This document shows positions 32,813 to 41,255 of a stretch of DNA of 64,000 bases, piece by piece. The position numbers and the translations under genes are program-made. Origin of the DNA: HLUCCA09 sp965277275 (lineage in GTDB: Bacteria > Pseudomonadota > Alphaproteobacteria > Rhodobacterales > Rhodobacteraceae); NCBI GenBank assembly GCA_965277275.1, contig CBDICG010000002.1, positions 992,001 to 1,056,000 on the forward strand, given 5' to 3'. Positions within the stretch are counted from its first letter, which is position 1, and each line of letters starts with the position of its first letter. The notes below the pieces were generated by a model. That model was given only the letters and a program-made list of their open reading frames with translations. It did no database searches and was not told where the DNA came from.

Positions 32813-35584
32813 ATGAATCGCCTTATTTCAGCAGCAGCATTGTCATGTCTTACTGTCGGCGCCGCCGTCGCCCAGGAACGGCCGAATACGATCCTTGTGA
32901 TGGACGGCTCTGGCTCGATGTGGGGCCAGATCGACGGCGTCGCGAAGATCACCATCGCGCAGGACGTCGTTCGCGATCTGCTGGCGGATTTCCCGTCTGA
33001 ACAGGGCCTCGGCCTCACCGTCTACGGACACCGAGAGCGCGGCGAATGCACCGACATCGAGACGGTCGTCGCCCCGGCGCCCGGCACGGCCGGGCAGATC
33101 ACCGATGCGGTGAGCGGGATCAAACCGCTCGGTAAGACACCGATGACGGATGCCGTTGTCGCGGCCGCCGAGGCCCTGCGCTACACCGAGGACAAGGCGA
33201 CGGTCATCCTCGTCAGCGACGGGGTGGAGACCTGCAATCCAGATCCCTGCGCCGCGGCCCGGCTTCTGGAAGAGGCAGGGATCGACTTCACCGCCCATGT
33301 CGTCGGCTTCGATGTCGGCTCGGATGCCGAGGCACTGGCGCAGATGCAGTGCATCGCCAACGAGACGGGAGGCCAGTTCCTGACCGCGGACAGCGCGGAT
33401 CAGCTCACCGCCGCGCTGACCCAGGTCGCCGTGGCCGAACCGGAGCCCGAGCCGGAGCCCGCTCTCATCCCGGTGACCCTGACAGCCGTGATCGAAGGAA
33501 CACCAGAACTCATCGAAGGCCCTGTCCTTTGGGATATCGAGGGCGCCAACGGCCTCGTCGCAGACGACGTGCCGGGCAATCCGATTGCTGGCGAGGTCGC
33601 AGAGGGCTCCTACGTAGCAACGGCCTACAGCACGACGCGTGAAGTTGCCCTGTCCCGCCAGTTCATCGCGATCGGCGATGCGGCGAGCGTCGAGATTTCC
33701 TTCCCGGCCCCGGTCGCATCGGCACGTCTGATCGCCCCGGCAGAGGCGCCGAAAGGCAGCACCATCGAGGTCGGCTGGGAGGCCGCTGTCGAGGAAGGAG
33801 ACTTCATCGGGATCGGGCGCCCGGACGCCACCGGAGCCAACCAGTGGCGCAACTACACTTACACCACCGAGGGCAACCCGGTTCAGCTGCTGATGCCACC
33901 CGAGGAAGGACCCTACCTGATCCGGTACTTCAACGGCCAGAGCAACGAGCCGATTGGCGAAACGCAGATCATCGCCACGCCTGTCGAGGTGCAGCTGACA
34001 GCCCCGGCCGAAGCGATCTCGGGGTCGGAGATCGAGGTTGCCTGGGTCGGCCCGGACTACCCCGACGACTATATCGGCATCGGGATCGTCGGCGCGAGCG
34101 GCGCGAATCAATGGCAGAACTTCGCGTACACGCGCGCGGGCTCGCCCGCCAAGCTCACCGTTCCCGCCGTCGAGGGAGAGTACCTCATCCAGTACTTCTC
34201 GGGGCAGGACCGCATTTCGTTTGCCCAGGTGCCGATTGCTGTCACGCTGCCTGCCGTCACCGTATCGGCCCCCGCCGAGGCGATCGCTGGATCCATCCTC
34301 GAGATCGAGTGGTCCGGCCCCGGCTATGACGGCGACTACATCGGCATCGGCCCGGTGGGCGCAAGCGGGGCCAAGCAGTGGATGAACTACGCTCTGACGC
34401 GGGATGGCTCCCCGGCGAAGGTCACCGTCCCCGCTGTCGCGGGCGACTACGTCGTGACGTACTTCGCGCGTGAAGGGCGGACGCCGCTGGCCGAAACGGC
34501 TGTTTCGGTGTCGCTACCGGAGGTCACTGTATCGGCCCCCGCCGAGGCGATCGCCGGATCCATCCTCGAGATCGAGTGGACCGGCCCCGGCTATGACGGG
34601 GACTACATCGGCATCGGCCCGGTGGGTGCAAGCGGGGCCAAGCAGTGGATGAACTACACCCTGACGCGGGAAGGCTCCCCGGCGAAGGTCACCGTCCCCG
34701 CTGTCGCGGGCGACTACGTCGTGACGTACTTCGCGCGTGAAGGGCGGACGCCACTGGCTGAAACGGCTGTTTCGGTGTCGTTGCCGGAGGTGTCCGTCAG
34801 CGCCCCGGCGGAGGCCATTGCGGGCTCGACCATCGGCGTCGAATGGGCCGGGCCGAACTACGACGGTGATTACCTTGGCATCGGGCCTGCGGGAGCGAAC
34901 GGGGCGAAGCAATGGCTGAACTACGTTGGCACAAAGGAGGGCTCGCCCGCTTCGCTCACGGTCCCGGTCGTCGCGGGAGACTACGTCATCAAGTACTTCG
35001 CCCGCGAGGGACGGACCCCGCTCGCCGAGACGACAATCGCCGTGACGCTCCCGCAAACCTCTGTCAGCGCGCCGCAGAGCGCAGTTATGGGCTCGACCAT
35101 CGAAGTCACGTGGACCGGCCCGGACTACGACGGCGACTACATCGGCATCGGGCTCGTGGGCTCCAACGGGGCGAAGCAATGGCTGAACTACGCCTCGACA
35201 TCTGACGGATCGCCCATGGCGCTGGTCGTTCCCCCCGCGGCTGGGGATTACGTGGTCAAGTACTTCGCGGGCCAGGGCCGTGTGCCGCTGGCAGAGACCC
35301 TGATCGCGGTCGACCCGGTGGAAGCCCGCCTCATCGCACCCGCAAGCGCCGCCCCGGGCAGCACGATCGACATCGGGTGGTCCGGCCCCGACTACGAGGG
35401 CGACTATATCGGGATCGGTCCCGCCGGAGCCGGGGGCGCGCAGCAATGGCGGGTCTACAGTGGAACGTCGAAGGGCAATCCCGTCACGATCACGCTGCCC
35501 GACGACACCGGTGACTACGTGATCAAGTACTTCATGGGGCAGGGGCGCACAGCCATCGCTGAAACACCATTGGCGATCGAATGA
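32813..35584 (+). CDS. Secreted vWA-domain protein with seven tandem ~89-residue repeats
   Basis: A 923-residue exported protein. Residues 1-20 form a Sec signal ending AVAQ. Residues 22-205 are a von Willebrand A domain with intact MIDAS (DGSGS 31-35, Thr112, Asp136), and a PEPEPEP hinge follows at 210-217. From about residue 301 to the end there are seven beta-sandwich repeats of about 89 residues with the core W-GP-Y-GDYIGIG...GA.QW.NY and GDYVxxYF. Repeats 3 and 4 are nearly identical in DNA too. It probably acts as an adhesive or scaffold outside the cytoplasm. ATG 32813 was chosen for its signal peptide; the frame is open further upstream. Confidence 0.86.
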   Translation: MNRLISAAALSCLTVGAAVAQERPNTILVMDGSGSMWGQIDGVAKITIAQDVVRDLLADFPSEQGLGLTVYGHRERGECTDIETVVAPAPGTAGQITDAVSGIKPLGKTPMTDAVVAAAEALRYTEDKATVILVSDGVETCNPDPCAAARLLEEAGIDFTAHVVGFDVGSDAEALAQMQCIANETGGQFLTADSADQLTAALTQVAVAEPEPEPEPALIPVTLTAVIEGTPELIEGPVLWDIEGANGLVADDVPGNPIAGEVAEGSYVATAYSTTREVALSRQFIAIGDAASVEISFPAPVASARLIAPAEAPKGSTIEVGWEAAVEEGDFIGIGRPDATGANQWRNYTYTTEGNPVQLLMPPEEGPYLIRYFNGQSNEPIGETQIIATPVEVQLTAPAEAISGSEIEVAWVGPDYPDDYIGIGIVGASGANQWQNFAYTRAGSPAKLTVPAVEGEYLIQYFSGQDRISFAQVPIAVTLPAVTVSAPAEAIAGSILEIEWSGPGYDGDYIGIGPVGASGAKQWMNYALTRDGSPAKVTVPAVAGDYVVTYFAREGRTPLAETAVSVSLPEVTVSAPAEAIAGSILEIEWTGPGYDGDYIGIGPVGASGAKQWMNYTLTREGSPAKVTVPAVAGDYVVTYFAREGRTPLAETAVSVSLPEVSVSAPAEAIAGSTIGVEWAGPNYDGDYLGIGPAGANGAKQWLNYVGTKEGSPASLTVPVVAGDYVIKYFAREGRTPLAETTIAVTLPQTSVSAPQSAVMGSTIEVTWTGPDYDGDYIGIGLVGSNGAKQWLNYASTSDGSPMALVVPPAAGDYVVKYFAGQGRVPLAETLIAVDPVEARLIAPASAAPGSTIDIGWSGPDYEGDYIGIGPAGAGGAQQWRVYSGTSKGNPVTITLPDDTGDYVIKYFMGQGRTAIAETPLAIE

Positions 35585-35612
35585 GAGCCGTCTGACCACG
35601 CTCCTCCAAGGA

Positions 35613-35640
35613 TGGCCCCGGTCCTGGCAAGCCGGGGCCA
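35613..35640. terminator. Hairpin between convergent vWA and SDR genes
   Basis: TGGCCCCGG (35613-35621) pairs perfectly with CCGGGGCCA (35632-35640) around a 10-base loop, 29 bases after the vWA stop. There is no T-run. Confidence 0.55.
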
Positions 35641-35780
35641 CGCCACCCCAGAACGCCGCGCCTCCTGCCTGTAGTCTCGGGATCGGGGCGGCGCGTTCAG
35701 GGCGTCACTATCAGGGCATCGCGCACGGATCAAAGCGCGCAAACGTTCAACGCGCGCCCATACCCCATCGGCGGACGTCA

Positions 35781-36521
35781 CTACACGTGCTGACCGCCGT
35801 TCACCTCGATCTCCGTACCGGTCACGTAACTGGAGGCATCCGTACAAAGGAAATAGACCACGTCAGCCACTTCCGATGGCTGGCCGAGCCTGCGCAGCGG
35901 CAACGTCTCGACGATCTTTTCCGTACCGGGCGAGAGGATCGATGTCTCGATCTCCCCCGGCGCAATGGAGTTGACGCGCACGCCCTCCGGCCCGAAATCG
36001 TGCGCCATTTCCCGGGTCAGCGCCTTGAGCGCGGCTTTCGAGGTCGCGTAAGCCGCCCCCGCAAAAGGATGGACCTCGTTGCCCGCAATCGAGGTCACGT
36101 TGACAATGGCGCCGTGGGCCGCGGCCAGCTCTGCGCGCAAGCCCCGGGCAAGCACGACCGGGGCGAAGAAATTGACGTGAAACACCTTTCCCCAGTCGCG
36201 CAGATCCGTGTTCAGCGTGTTGAGGCGCTTTCCGTCCTCGCCTTTCGGCGAGATCCCGGCATTGTTCACGAGGGCGTCGAGTCGGCCGCCCAGCTTTTCG
36301 CGCATCTCCCCAATCACCTCCATCGTCCTTTGAGGATCCGAGAGATCAATCTGAATGTGGTTCTCTTCGCCGCCGGGCCACGGGCAGCGCGGATCAAACG
36401 GCTGCCGCGAGCACGTGAGCACCCGCCACCCCGCCGCACTGAACCGCTTGACGGTGGCGTGGCCGATGCCGCGGCTGGCGCCGGTCAGAACGATTGACCT
36501 CTGGCGTTCGGATTGCTCCAT
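35781..36521 (-). CDS. Short-chain dehydrogenase/reductase
   Basis: A 246-residue classical SDR. NAD(P)-binding TGASRGIG (13-20), NNAG, the Ser of VTSIAG, the YATSK catalytic pair and the C-terminal TGTEIEVNGGQH typical of FabG-like enzymes are all present. The substrate is unknown. ATG 36521 has AAAGGAG seven bases upstream and is preferred over the longer frame to 36539. It is divergent from argB. Confidence 0.9.
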   Translation of the reverse strand: MEQSERQRSIVLTGASRGIGHATVKRFSAAGWRVLTCSRQPFDPRCPWPGGEENHIQIDLSDPQRTMEVIGEMREKLGGRLDALVNNAGISPKGEDGKRLNTLNTDLRDWGKVFHVNFFAPVVLARGLRAELAAAHGAIVNVTSIAGNEVHPFAGAAYATSKAALKALTREMAHDFGPEGVRVNSIAPGEIETSILSPGTEKIVETLPLRRLGQPSEVADVVYFLCTDASSYVTGTEIEVNGGQHV

Positions 36522-36698
36522 CGCCCGCTCCTTTCGCATGTCGCGCTCATGGGCTGATGCGGAAAGTCTACTCCGCCCCGCGCGACGCGCAATCGGCCTC
36601 TTGGCAGCACCCGCGCGGCGGCGTACCCAAGCCCCTGCGGCAAGCCCTCAGGCCCGCTTTCCGCGCCACCGCGCCCGCAACACGACCCGAGCCCCGAT

Positions 36699-37589
36699 AT
36701 GAGACGCCAGATGGCCGACCCCGACTCCTCCATCGCGACCGCCAAGACCCTCTCCCAGGCCCTGCCCTACCTGCAGCGCTACGATGGAGCGATCGTTGTC
36801 ATCAAGATGGGCGGAAACGCCATGGGCGACGAGGCGTCGATGGCCGGATTCGCCCGGGACATCGTGCTGATGAGCCAGGTTGGCGTGCGGCCCGTCGTCG
36901 TCCATGGCGGCGGGCCGATGATCAATGACATGCTCGAGCGTCTGAACCTCACCTCGACCTTCGTGGACGGCAAGCGTGTAACGGATGCAGCGACCGTCGA
37001 GGTCGTCGAAATGGTGTTGTCCGGGACGGTGAACAAATCCATCGTTCAGGCGATCAACATGCAGGGGGGCCGAGCGATCGGCCTGTCCGGGAAAGACGCG
37101 AACCTGATGGTGTGCGATCCTGCGGACCCCAAGCTCGGCTTCGTGGGTACACCCGTGGAGGTGACCCCCGAAGTCCTGCACCAGCTTCACGGCGCAGGCA
37201 TCATCCCGGTGGTCGCCCCGCTCGGAACAGGGCGCCAGGGCGAGACATTCAACGTGAACGGCGACACGGCAGCAGGCGCCATTGCCGCGGCCCTGAGGGC
37301 TGACAGGCTGCTGCTTCTGACCGATGTCGAAGGGGTCAAAAACGCCGACGGCGAGATCGTGACCGAACTCACCGCGAAACAGGTGGAGGACATGACGCGC
37401 GATGGCGTCATCTCTGGCGGCATGATCCCGAAGACGGAGACCGCGCTCAATGCCCTGCGTGGTGGGACGCGCGCGGTGGTCATCCTCGACGGCAGGGCGC
37501 CAAACGCGTGCTTGCTGGAGCTATTCACCGACCACGGCGCCGGCTCTCTGATCCGAATGCCCGAAAAGATTCCCGACAGGCGCGGCTAG
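36699..37589 (+). CDS. argB: Acetylglutamate kinase
   Basis: Phosphorylates N-acetylglutamate, the second and feedback-regulated step of arginine synthesis. The 296-residue protein has VIKMGGNAM (34-42), VVVHGGGPMI (66-75), NVNGDTAAGAIAAAL and the C-terminal GGMIPKTETALNAL. ATG 36699 was used; ATG 36711 (MADPDSS) is an equally possible start. The N-terminal helix expected of arginine-sensitive hexameric enzymes (SQALPYLQRYDG) is present. Confidence 0.95.
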   Translation: MRRQMADPDSSIATAKTLSQALPYLQRYDGAIVVIKMGGNAMGDEASMAGFARDIVLMSQVGVRPVVVHGGGPMINDMLERLNLTSTFVDGKRVTDAATVEVVEMVLSGTVNKSIVQAINMQGGRAIGLSGKDANLMVCDPADPKLGFVGTPVEVTPEVLHQLHGAGIIPVVAPLGTGRQGETFNVNGDTAAGAIAAALRADRLLLLTDVEGVKNADGEIVTELTAKQVEDMTRDGVISGGMIPKTETALNALRGGTRAVVILDGRAPNACLLELFTDHGAGSLIRMPEKIPDRRG

Positions 37590-37636
37590 GCGGCAAGGCT
37601 GACGTTTTGCCATTCCGCGCCAGAGCGGCCTCCCCT

Positions 37637-38323
37637 ATGGTCGCTGAGATGAACGACACAGCCGAGACCCGCCTCAGTTGGGAGCACCTCTCCGGGCTAG
37701 CCGCAGAGGCCGGGCTGCGTCCCGTGGGTGGCTTTGAGCCGACACCGGACGACGGATTTGCCGAGACCACCCGCGCGGTTGTCCTTCTGGCGCCGCAGGA
37801 CGACGTCTTCTGGCCCCTCTTCACTGCTTCTTCAGAGTATCTCGATGGCGCCCCGGACCCGCTGGACCGCTGGTCCCGCAGGGTGATCGGCTCAATGGCA
37901 TGCGCACTCGGTGCCAAAGCGGTCTTTCCGTTTACCGGCCCACCCTGGCGCCCCTTCATCGCGTGGGCCCGCCGGACCGGGCGCATCCATGCCTCACCTG
38001 TCGGCCTTCTGATCGACCCCGAGGCAGGGCTCTTCGTCTCCTTGCGCGGCGCCCTCGCGCTCAAGAGAGCGGTCGATCTTCCCGGCCCCCTGACATCTCC
38101 CTGCGAAAGCTGTCAGGAGAAACCCTGTCTTTCGGCATGCCCTGTCAGCGCCTTGGGCCACGGACCCTATGACACGCAGGCCTGCAGGGGCTTTCTTGAC
38201 ACGGCGTCGGGACAGCCTTGCCGAGAGGAAGGCTGCGCCGTCCGGCGCGCCTGCCCTGTCTCGCGCGCGTGGCCGAGGGCGCCCGCGCAATCCGCCTTCC
38301 ACATGGCAGCCTTTCACGGATAA
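37637..38323 (+). CDS. 4Fe-4S ferredoxin-type protein, QueG-like C-terminal part
   Basis: A 228-residue cytosolic protein. Its N-terminal two-thirds has no recognised fold by eye; the C-terminal third has a ferredoxin-type cluster motif Cx2Cx4Cx3CP (CESCQEKPCLSACP) and more cysteines (CREEGC, ACP) that could hold a second cluster. The pattern recalls epoxyqueuosine reductase QueG, but the protein is much shorter. ATG 37637 or 37649 may be the start. It lies between argB and sixA, tightly spaced. Confidence 0.72.
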   Translation: MVAEMNDTAETRLSWEHLSGLAAEAGLRPVGGFEPTPDDGFAETTRAVVLLAPQDDVFWPLFTASSEYLDGAPDPLDRWSRRVIGSMACALGAKAVFPFTGPPWRPFIAWARRTGRIHASPVGLLIDPEAGLFVSLRGALALKRAVDLPGPLTSPCESCQEKPCLSACPVSALGHGPYDTQACRGFLDTASGQPCREEGCAVRRACPVSRAWPRAPAQSAFHMAAFHG

Positions 38324-38325
38324 AC

Positions 38326-38844
38326 ATGAAACACCTCATTCTCTTGCGCCACGCCAAGTCGAGCTGGAACAATCCAGAGGTGGCCGACATCGATCGGCCG
38401 CTGAACAAGCGGGGCAAACGGGCGGCGACAGACATCGGAGCCTGGCTCAAGGCCGAAGGTTGGATCCCCGATGAGGTCCTGTGTTCTCCCGCGCGGCGCA
38501 CGCGCGAAACCCTCGAGCGCCTGCATATCGGCGTCGCACCGAGCTTGCGCGACGGGATCTACGAAGCACCGCCCGGAGCTTTGCTGTCGGCGGTGCAGGG
38601 CGCCGTCGGCTCCACGGTTCTGATGGTGGGGCATAATCCAGGGATCGGCGCGCTCGCACAAATCCTCGCCACCGCTAAACCGGATCACGTCCGGTTCGAT
38701 GACTACCCAACGGCCGCGACGACCGTTCTGCGCTTCGAACTGGAAGCCTGGCGAGACATACAGCCCGGGTCAGGTGAGGTCCTGGCCTTCCTCACGCCGC
38801 ACGATCTGGCTCCTCCCGAGCCAGACGGGGCAAATGCCTTGTAG
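38326..38844 (+). CDS. SixA-type histidine phosphatase
   Basis: A 172-residue phosphohistidine phosphatase of the SixA branch of the histidine-phosphatase superfamily. LILLRHAKSSW carries the catalytic RHG-like motif with His9; the second histidine is in VLMVGHNPG. Such proteins dephosphorylate phosphohistidine in signalling proteins, for example PTS or phosphotransfer domains. Its stop codon TAG lies exactly in the 3-base loop of a 12-bp hairpin. Confidence 0.88.
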   Translation: MKHLILLRHAKSSWNNPEVADIDRPLNKRGKRAATDIGAWLKAEGWIPDEVLCSPARRTRETLERLHIGVAPSLRDGIYEAPPGALLSAVQGAVGSTVLMVGHNPGIGALAQILATAKPDHVRFDDYPTAATTVLRFELEAWRDIQPGSGEVLAFLTPHDLAPPEPDGANAL

Positions 38845-38882
38845 CAAGGCATTTGCCAAGACGCTTAGATAAGCGTCTTGGC
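38830..38882. terminator. Two back-to-back 12-bp hairpins after sixA
   Basis: Hairpin 1: 12-base arms 38830-38841 and 38845-38856 with loop TAG (the sixA stop). Hairpin 2: arms 38855-38866 and 38871-38882 with loop AGAT. Both are perfect and share the GC at 38855-38856. They separate the convergent sixA and bztD genes and may serve as a bidirectional terminator. Confidence 0.75.
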
Positions 38883-38903
38883 CCGTGGCACTCGTGCGCG
38901 CCG

Positions 38904-39692
38904 TCAGTGGCCGAGGATCTGGCTCAGGAAGAGCTTGGTACGCTCGTTCTGCGGGTTGTTGAAGAAGGCTTCCGGCTCGTTCTGCTCGACGATCTGACCC
39001 TGGTCCATGAAGATCACGCGGTTTGCGACCTGGCGGGCAAATCCCATCTCGTGCGTTACCACGAGCATCGTCATGCCTTCCTCCGCCAGCTCCACCATCG
39101 TGTCGAGCACTTCCTTGATCATCTCCGGGTCGAGCGCGGAGGTCGGCTCGTCGAAGAGCATGATGCGTGGACGCATACACAGCGAGCGCGCAATCGCGAC
39201 CCGCTGCTGCTGACCGCCCGAGAGCTGGCCGGGATACTTGTTGGCCTGCTCGGGGATCTTCACCTTCTTCAGAAAGTGCATCGCCGTCTCTTCGGCCTCG
39301 CGCTTGGGCGTCTTTCGAACCCAGATCGGCGCCAGCGTGCAGTTTTCGAGGATCGTGAGGTGCGGGAAGAGGTTGAAGTGCTGAAACACCATCCCGACCT
39401 CTGAGCGGATCGCGTCGATGTTCTTGATGTCGGACGACAGCACTGTTCCGTCCACCTCGATCCGGCCCTTCTGGTGCTCCTCGAGCGCGTTGATGCAGCG
39501 GATCAGCGTCGACTTGCCCGAGCCCGATGGGCCACAGATCACGATCCGTTCGCCGCGGAACACGGTCAGGTTGATGTCTCGCAGAACGTGGAACGCGCCG
39601 TACCACTTGTTCATGGTACTGATCTCGATCGCCACCTCGTCAGAGATTTCCTGCGCGGCCGGTTTCACGGTCATGTCGGGGGCTTCGCTCAT
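38904..39692 (-). CDS. bztD: Amino-acid ABC transporter, ATP-binding protein BztD
   Basis: ATPase of a polar amino-acid uptake system, 262 residues. Walker A GPSGSGKST (54-62), the Q-loop in VFQHFNLFP, signature LSGGQQQ (157-163), Walker B IMLFDEP (177-183) and the H-loop VVTHEMGFA are intact. It is the last gene of the bztA-B-C-D operon. ATG 39692 gives the family N-terminus MSEAPDMTV; the frame extends upstream into bztC and is not used. Confidence 0.94.
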   Translation of the reverse strand: MSEAPDMTVKPAAQEISDEVAIEISTMNKWYGAFHVLRDINLTVFRGERIVICGPSGSGKSTLIRCINALEEHQKGRIEVDGTVLSSDIKNIDAIRSEVGMVFQHFNLFPHLTILENCTLAPIWVRKTPKREAEETAMHFLKKVKIPEQANKYPGQLSGGQQQRVAIARSLCMRPRIMLFDEPTSALDPEMIKEVLDTMVELAEEGMTMLVVTHEMGFARQVANRVIFMDQGQIVEQNEPEAFFNNPQNERTKLFLSQILGH

Positions 39693-39706
39693 GGGAATGC
39701 TCCTTG

Positions 39707-41254
39707 TCAGCGGTGGTCTGTCGCGAGCTGACGTTCCAGCCACTGCGAGTATTGCGAGATGCCGTAACACACGACGAAGAAGAGGAGCGCGGCAAAACCG
39801 AAGAGCTCCCAGTAGACACCTTTCCAATCCGTCGATGCGAGGATCGGGCCGCGGATCATGCCCACGAGATCAAACATCGAGATGACCGAGACCAGCGTGG
39901 TGTCCTTGAAGAGGCCGACGGCCACGTTCACGATGCCCGGGATCGAAATCTTGAGGGCCTGCGGCAGGATGATCAGCCTCATGGCCTGGGGATAGTCCAG
40001 CCCGAGACTGTCGGCCGCCTCATACTGACCCCGAGGTAGCGCCGCGAGGCCGCCGCGGATCACCTCGGCAATGTAGGCGGAGGCGAACATGGTGATCATG
40101 ATGATCACCCGCAAGATCAGGTCAAACGACGTGCCGGGTGGAAGGAAGTAGGCCAGCACCACGTTGGCCACGAAGAGCAGCGTGATCAGGGGCACACCGC
40201 GCACGAACTCGATGAAGATGACGCAGATCCACTTGATGATCGGCATCGAACTTTGTCGGCCCAGCGCAAGTGCGATGCCGATTGGCAGTGACAGCGAGAT
40301 ACAGACAGTGCCGAGGATCATGTTGAGCATGAAGCCCCCCATGTCGCGCGAGGGCACCGCTTCGAGCGCCACAGGCGCAATCGCATCGAACGGCATCTGC
40401 ATGTAGCCACGAAGCGCCCAGAACACCATGGCCGCGCCAACGCCGCCGAAGAGCCCCATCGCGAAGCTCTGGGTCACCAGGCGCGTGTAGACCATGTAGC
40501 CCACGACAAAGCCCACACCGACCAGGATCGGGGTCCAGATCGAACCGCCCCAAACGAGGAAATACGCGATGAACGGGTAAAGCGCCGTCAGGATCAGAAG
40601 CTTGCGCGGAAGGAACGCGAATAGCACGGGGGCCGCGCTGACCAGCAGCAGCAGGAACGCAAGCGCCGGACGCCAGTACATCTCTCTGGGATAGGTGAAG
40701 CCGAAGAGGAGCTGGTTCCAGCGCTCCGTCAGGACGGCCCAGCACGCGGGGAAGGACGGTCTGGCATCGACGTCCACGCCGTTTGCGCTCAAGAGCCGTG
40801 CGATATCGTCGATCTGACCGACGCCACTTCCGAGCTGGCTCTGGAGGGCCGGATCGCTGCGGATCGCCTCGGGGCCGGCAGCCCAGACACCGCTGTCGCG
40901 CACGCCGGTCAGCAACTCATCTAGCCGGGCACCGGCGGCGCCCGAGAGCTGTTGAGCCTCTGCCACCTCGATGACCGAGAGTTGCCAGTCGAGGAGTGAC
41001 CCGACGAAGAAGATCTCGCGGCATTGCGAGAGCGAATCCGCGACCCAGACCCCGTTCAGCATCCAAGGAAGCGTCGCGTTCAGCACCCAGTAGACCAGGT
41101 AAAGCGAGAGAAGCGTCAGGATGCTGTAGGGGATGGAGGAAAAGAGATTTGTCCGAAGCCACCCCAGCGGACCGGAGGCGGATGCCGGCGGCGGCGAGGG
41201 CGGGATCTCTTCGGTGCGAACGAAGGCAACGTTGTGGCCGGGTGCGTCGCTCAT
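39707..41254 (-). CDS. bztC: Amino-acid ABC transporter permease BztC, with enlarged periplasmic loop
   Basis: Integral membrane subunit of the BztABCD/Aap-type glutamate, glutamine, aspartate and asparagine importer. The 515-residue protein has an N-terminal membrane segment (about 38-60), further segments from about 195, and the conserved permease coupling motif EVIRGGLAALPRGQYEAADSL split across the C-terminal half. Residues about 81-168, between QCRE and ACWAVLTERWNQ, form an extra hydrophilic stretch not expected from typical homologs. It lies between bztB and bztD with short gaps. Confidence 0.92.
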   Translation of the reverse strand: MSDAPGHNVAFVRTEEIPPSPPPASASGPLGWLRTNLFSSIPYSILTLLSLYLVYWVLNATLPWMLNGVWVADSLSQCREIFFVGSLLDWQLSVIEVAEAQQLSGAAGARLDELLTGVRDSGVWAAGPEAIRSDPALQSQLGSGVGQIDDIARLLSANGVDVDARPSFPACWAVLTERWNQLLFGFTYPREMYWRPALAFLLLLVSAAPVLFAFLPRKLLILTALYPFIAYFLVWGGSIWTPILVGVGFVVGYMVYTRLVTQSFAMGLFGGVGAAMVFWALRGYMQMPFDAIAPVALEAVPSRDMGGFMLNMILGTVCISLSLPIGIALALGRQSSMPIIKWICVIFIEFVRGVPLITLLFVANVVLAYFLPPGTSFDLILRVIIMITMFASAYIAEVIRGGLAALPRGQYEAADSLGLDYPQAMRLIILPQALKISIPGIVNVAVGLFKDTTLVSVISMFDLVGMIRGPILASTDWKGVYWELFGFAALLFFVVCYGISQYSQWLERQLATDHR

Positions 41255-41255
41255 A

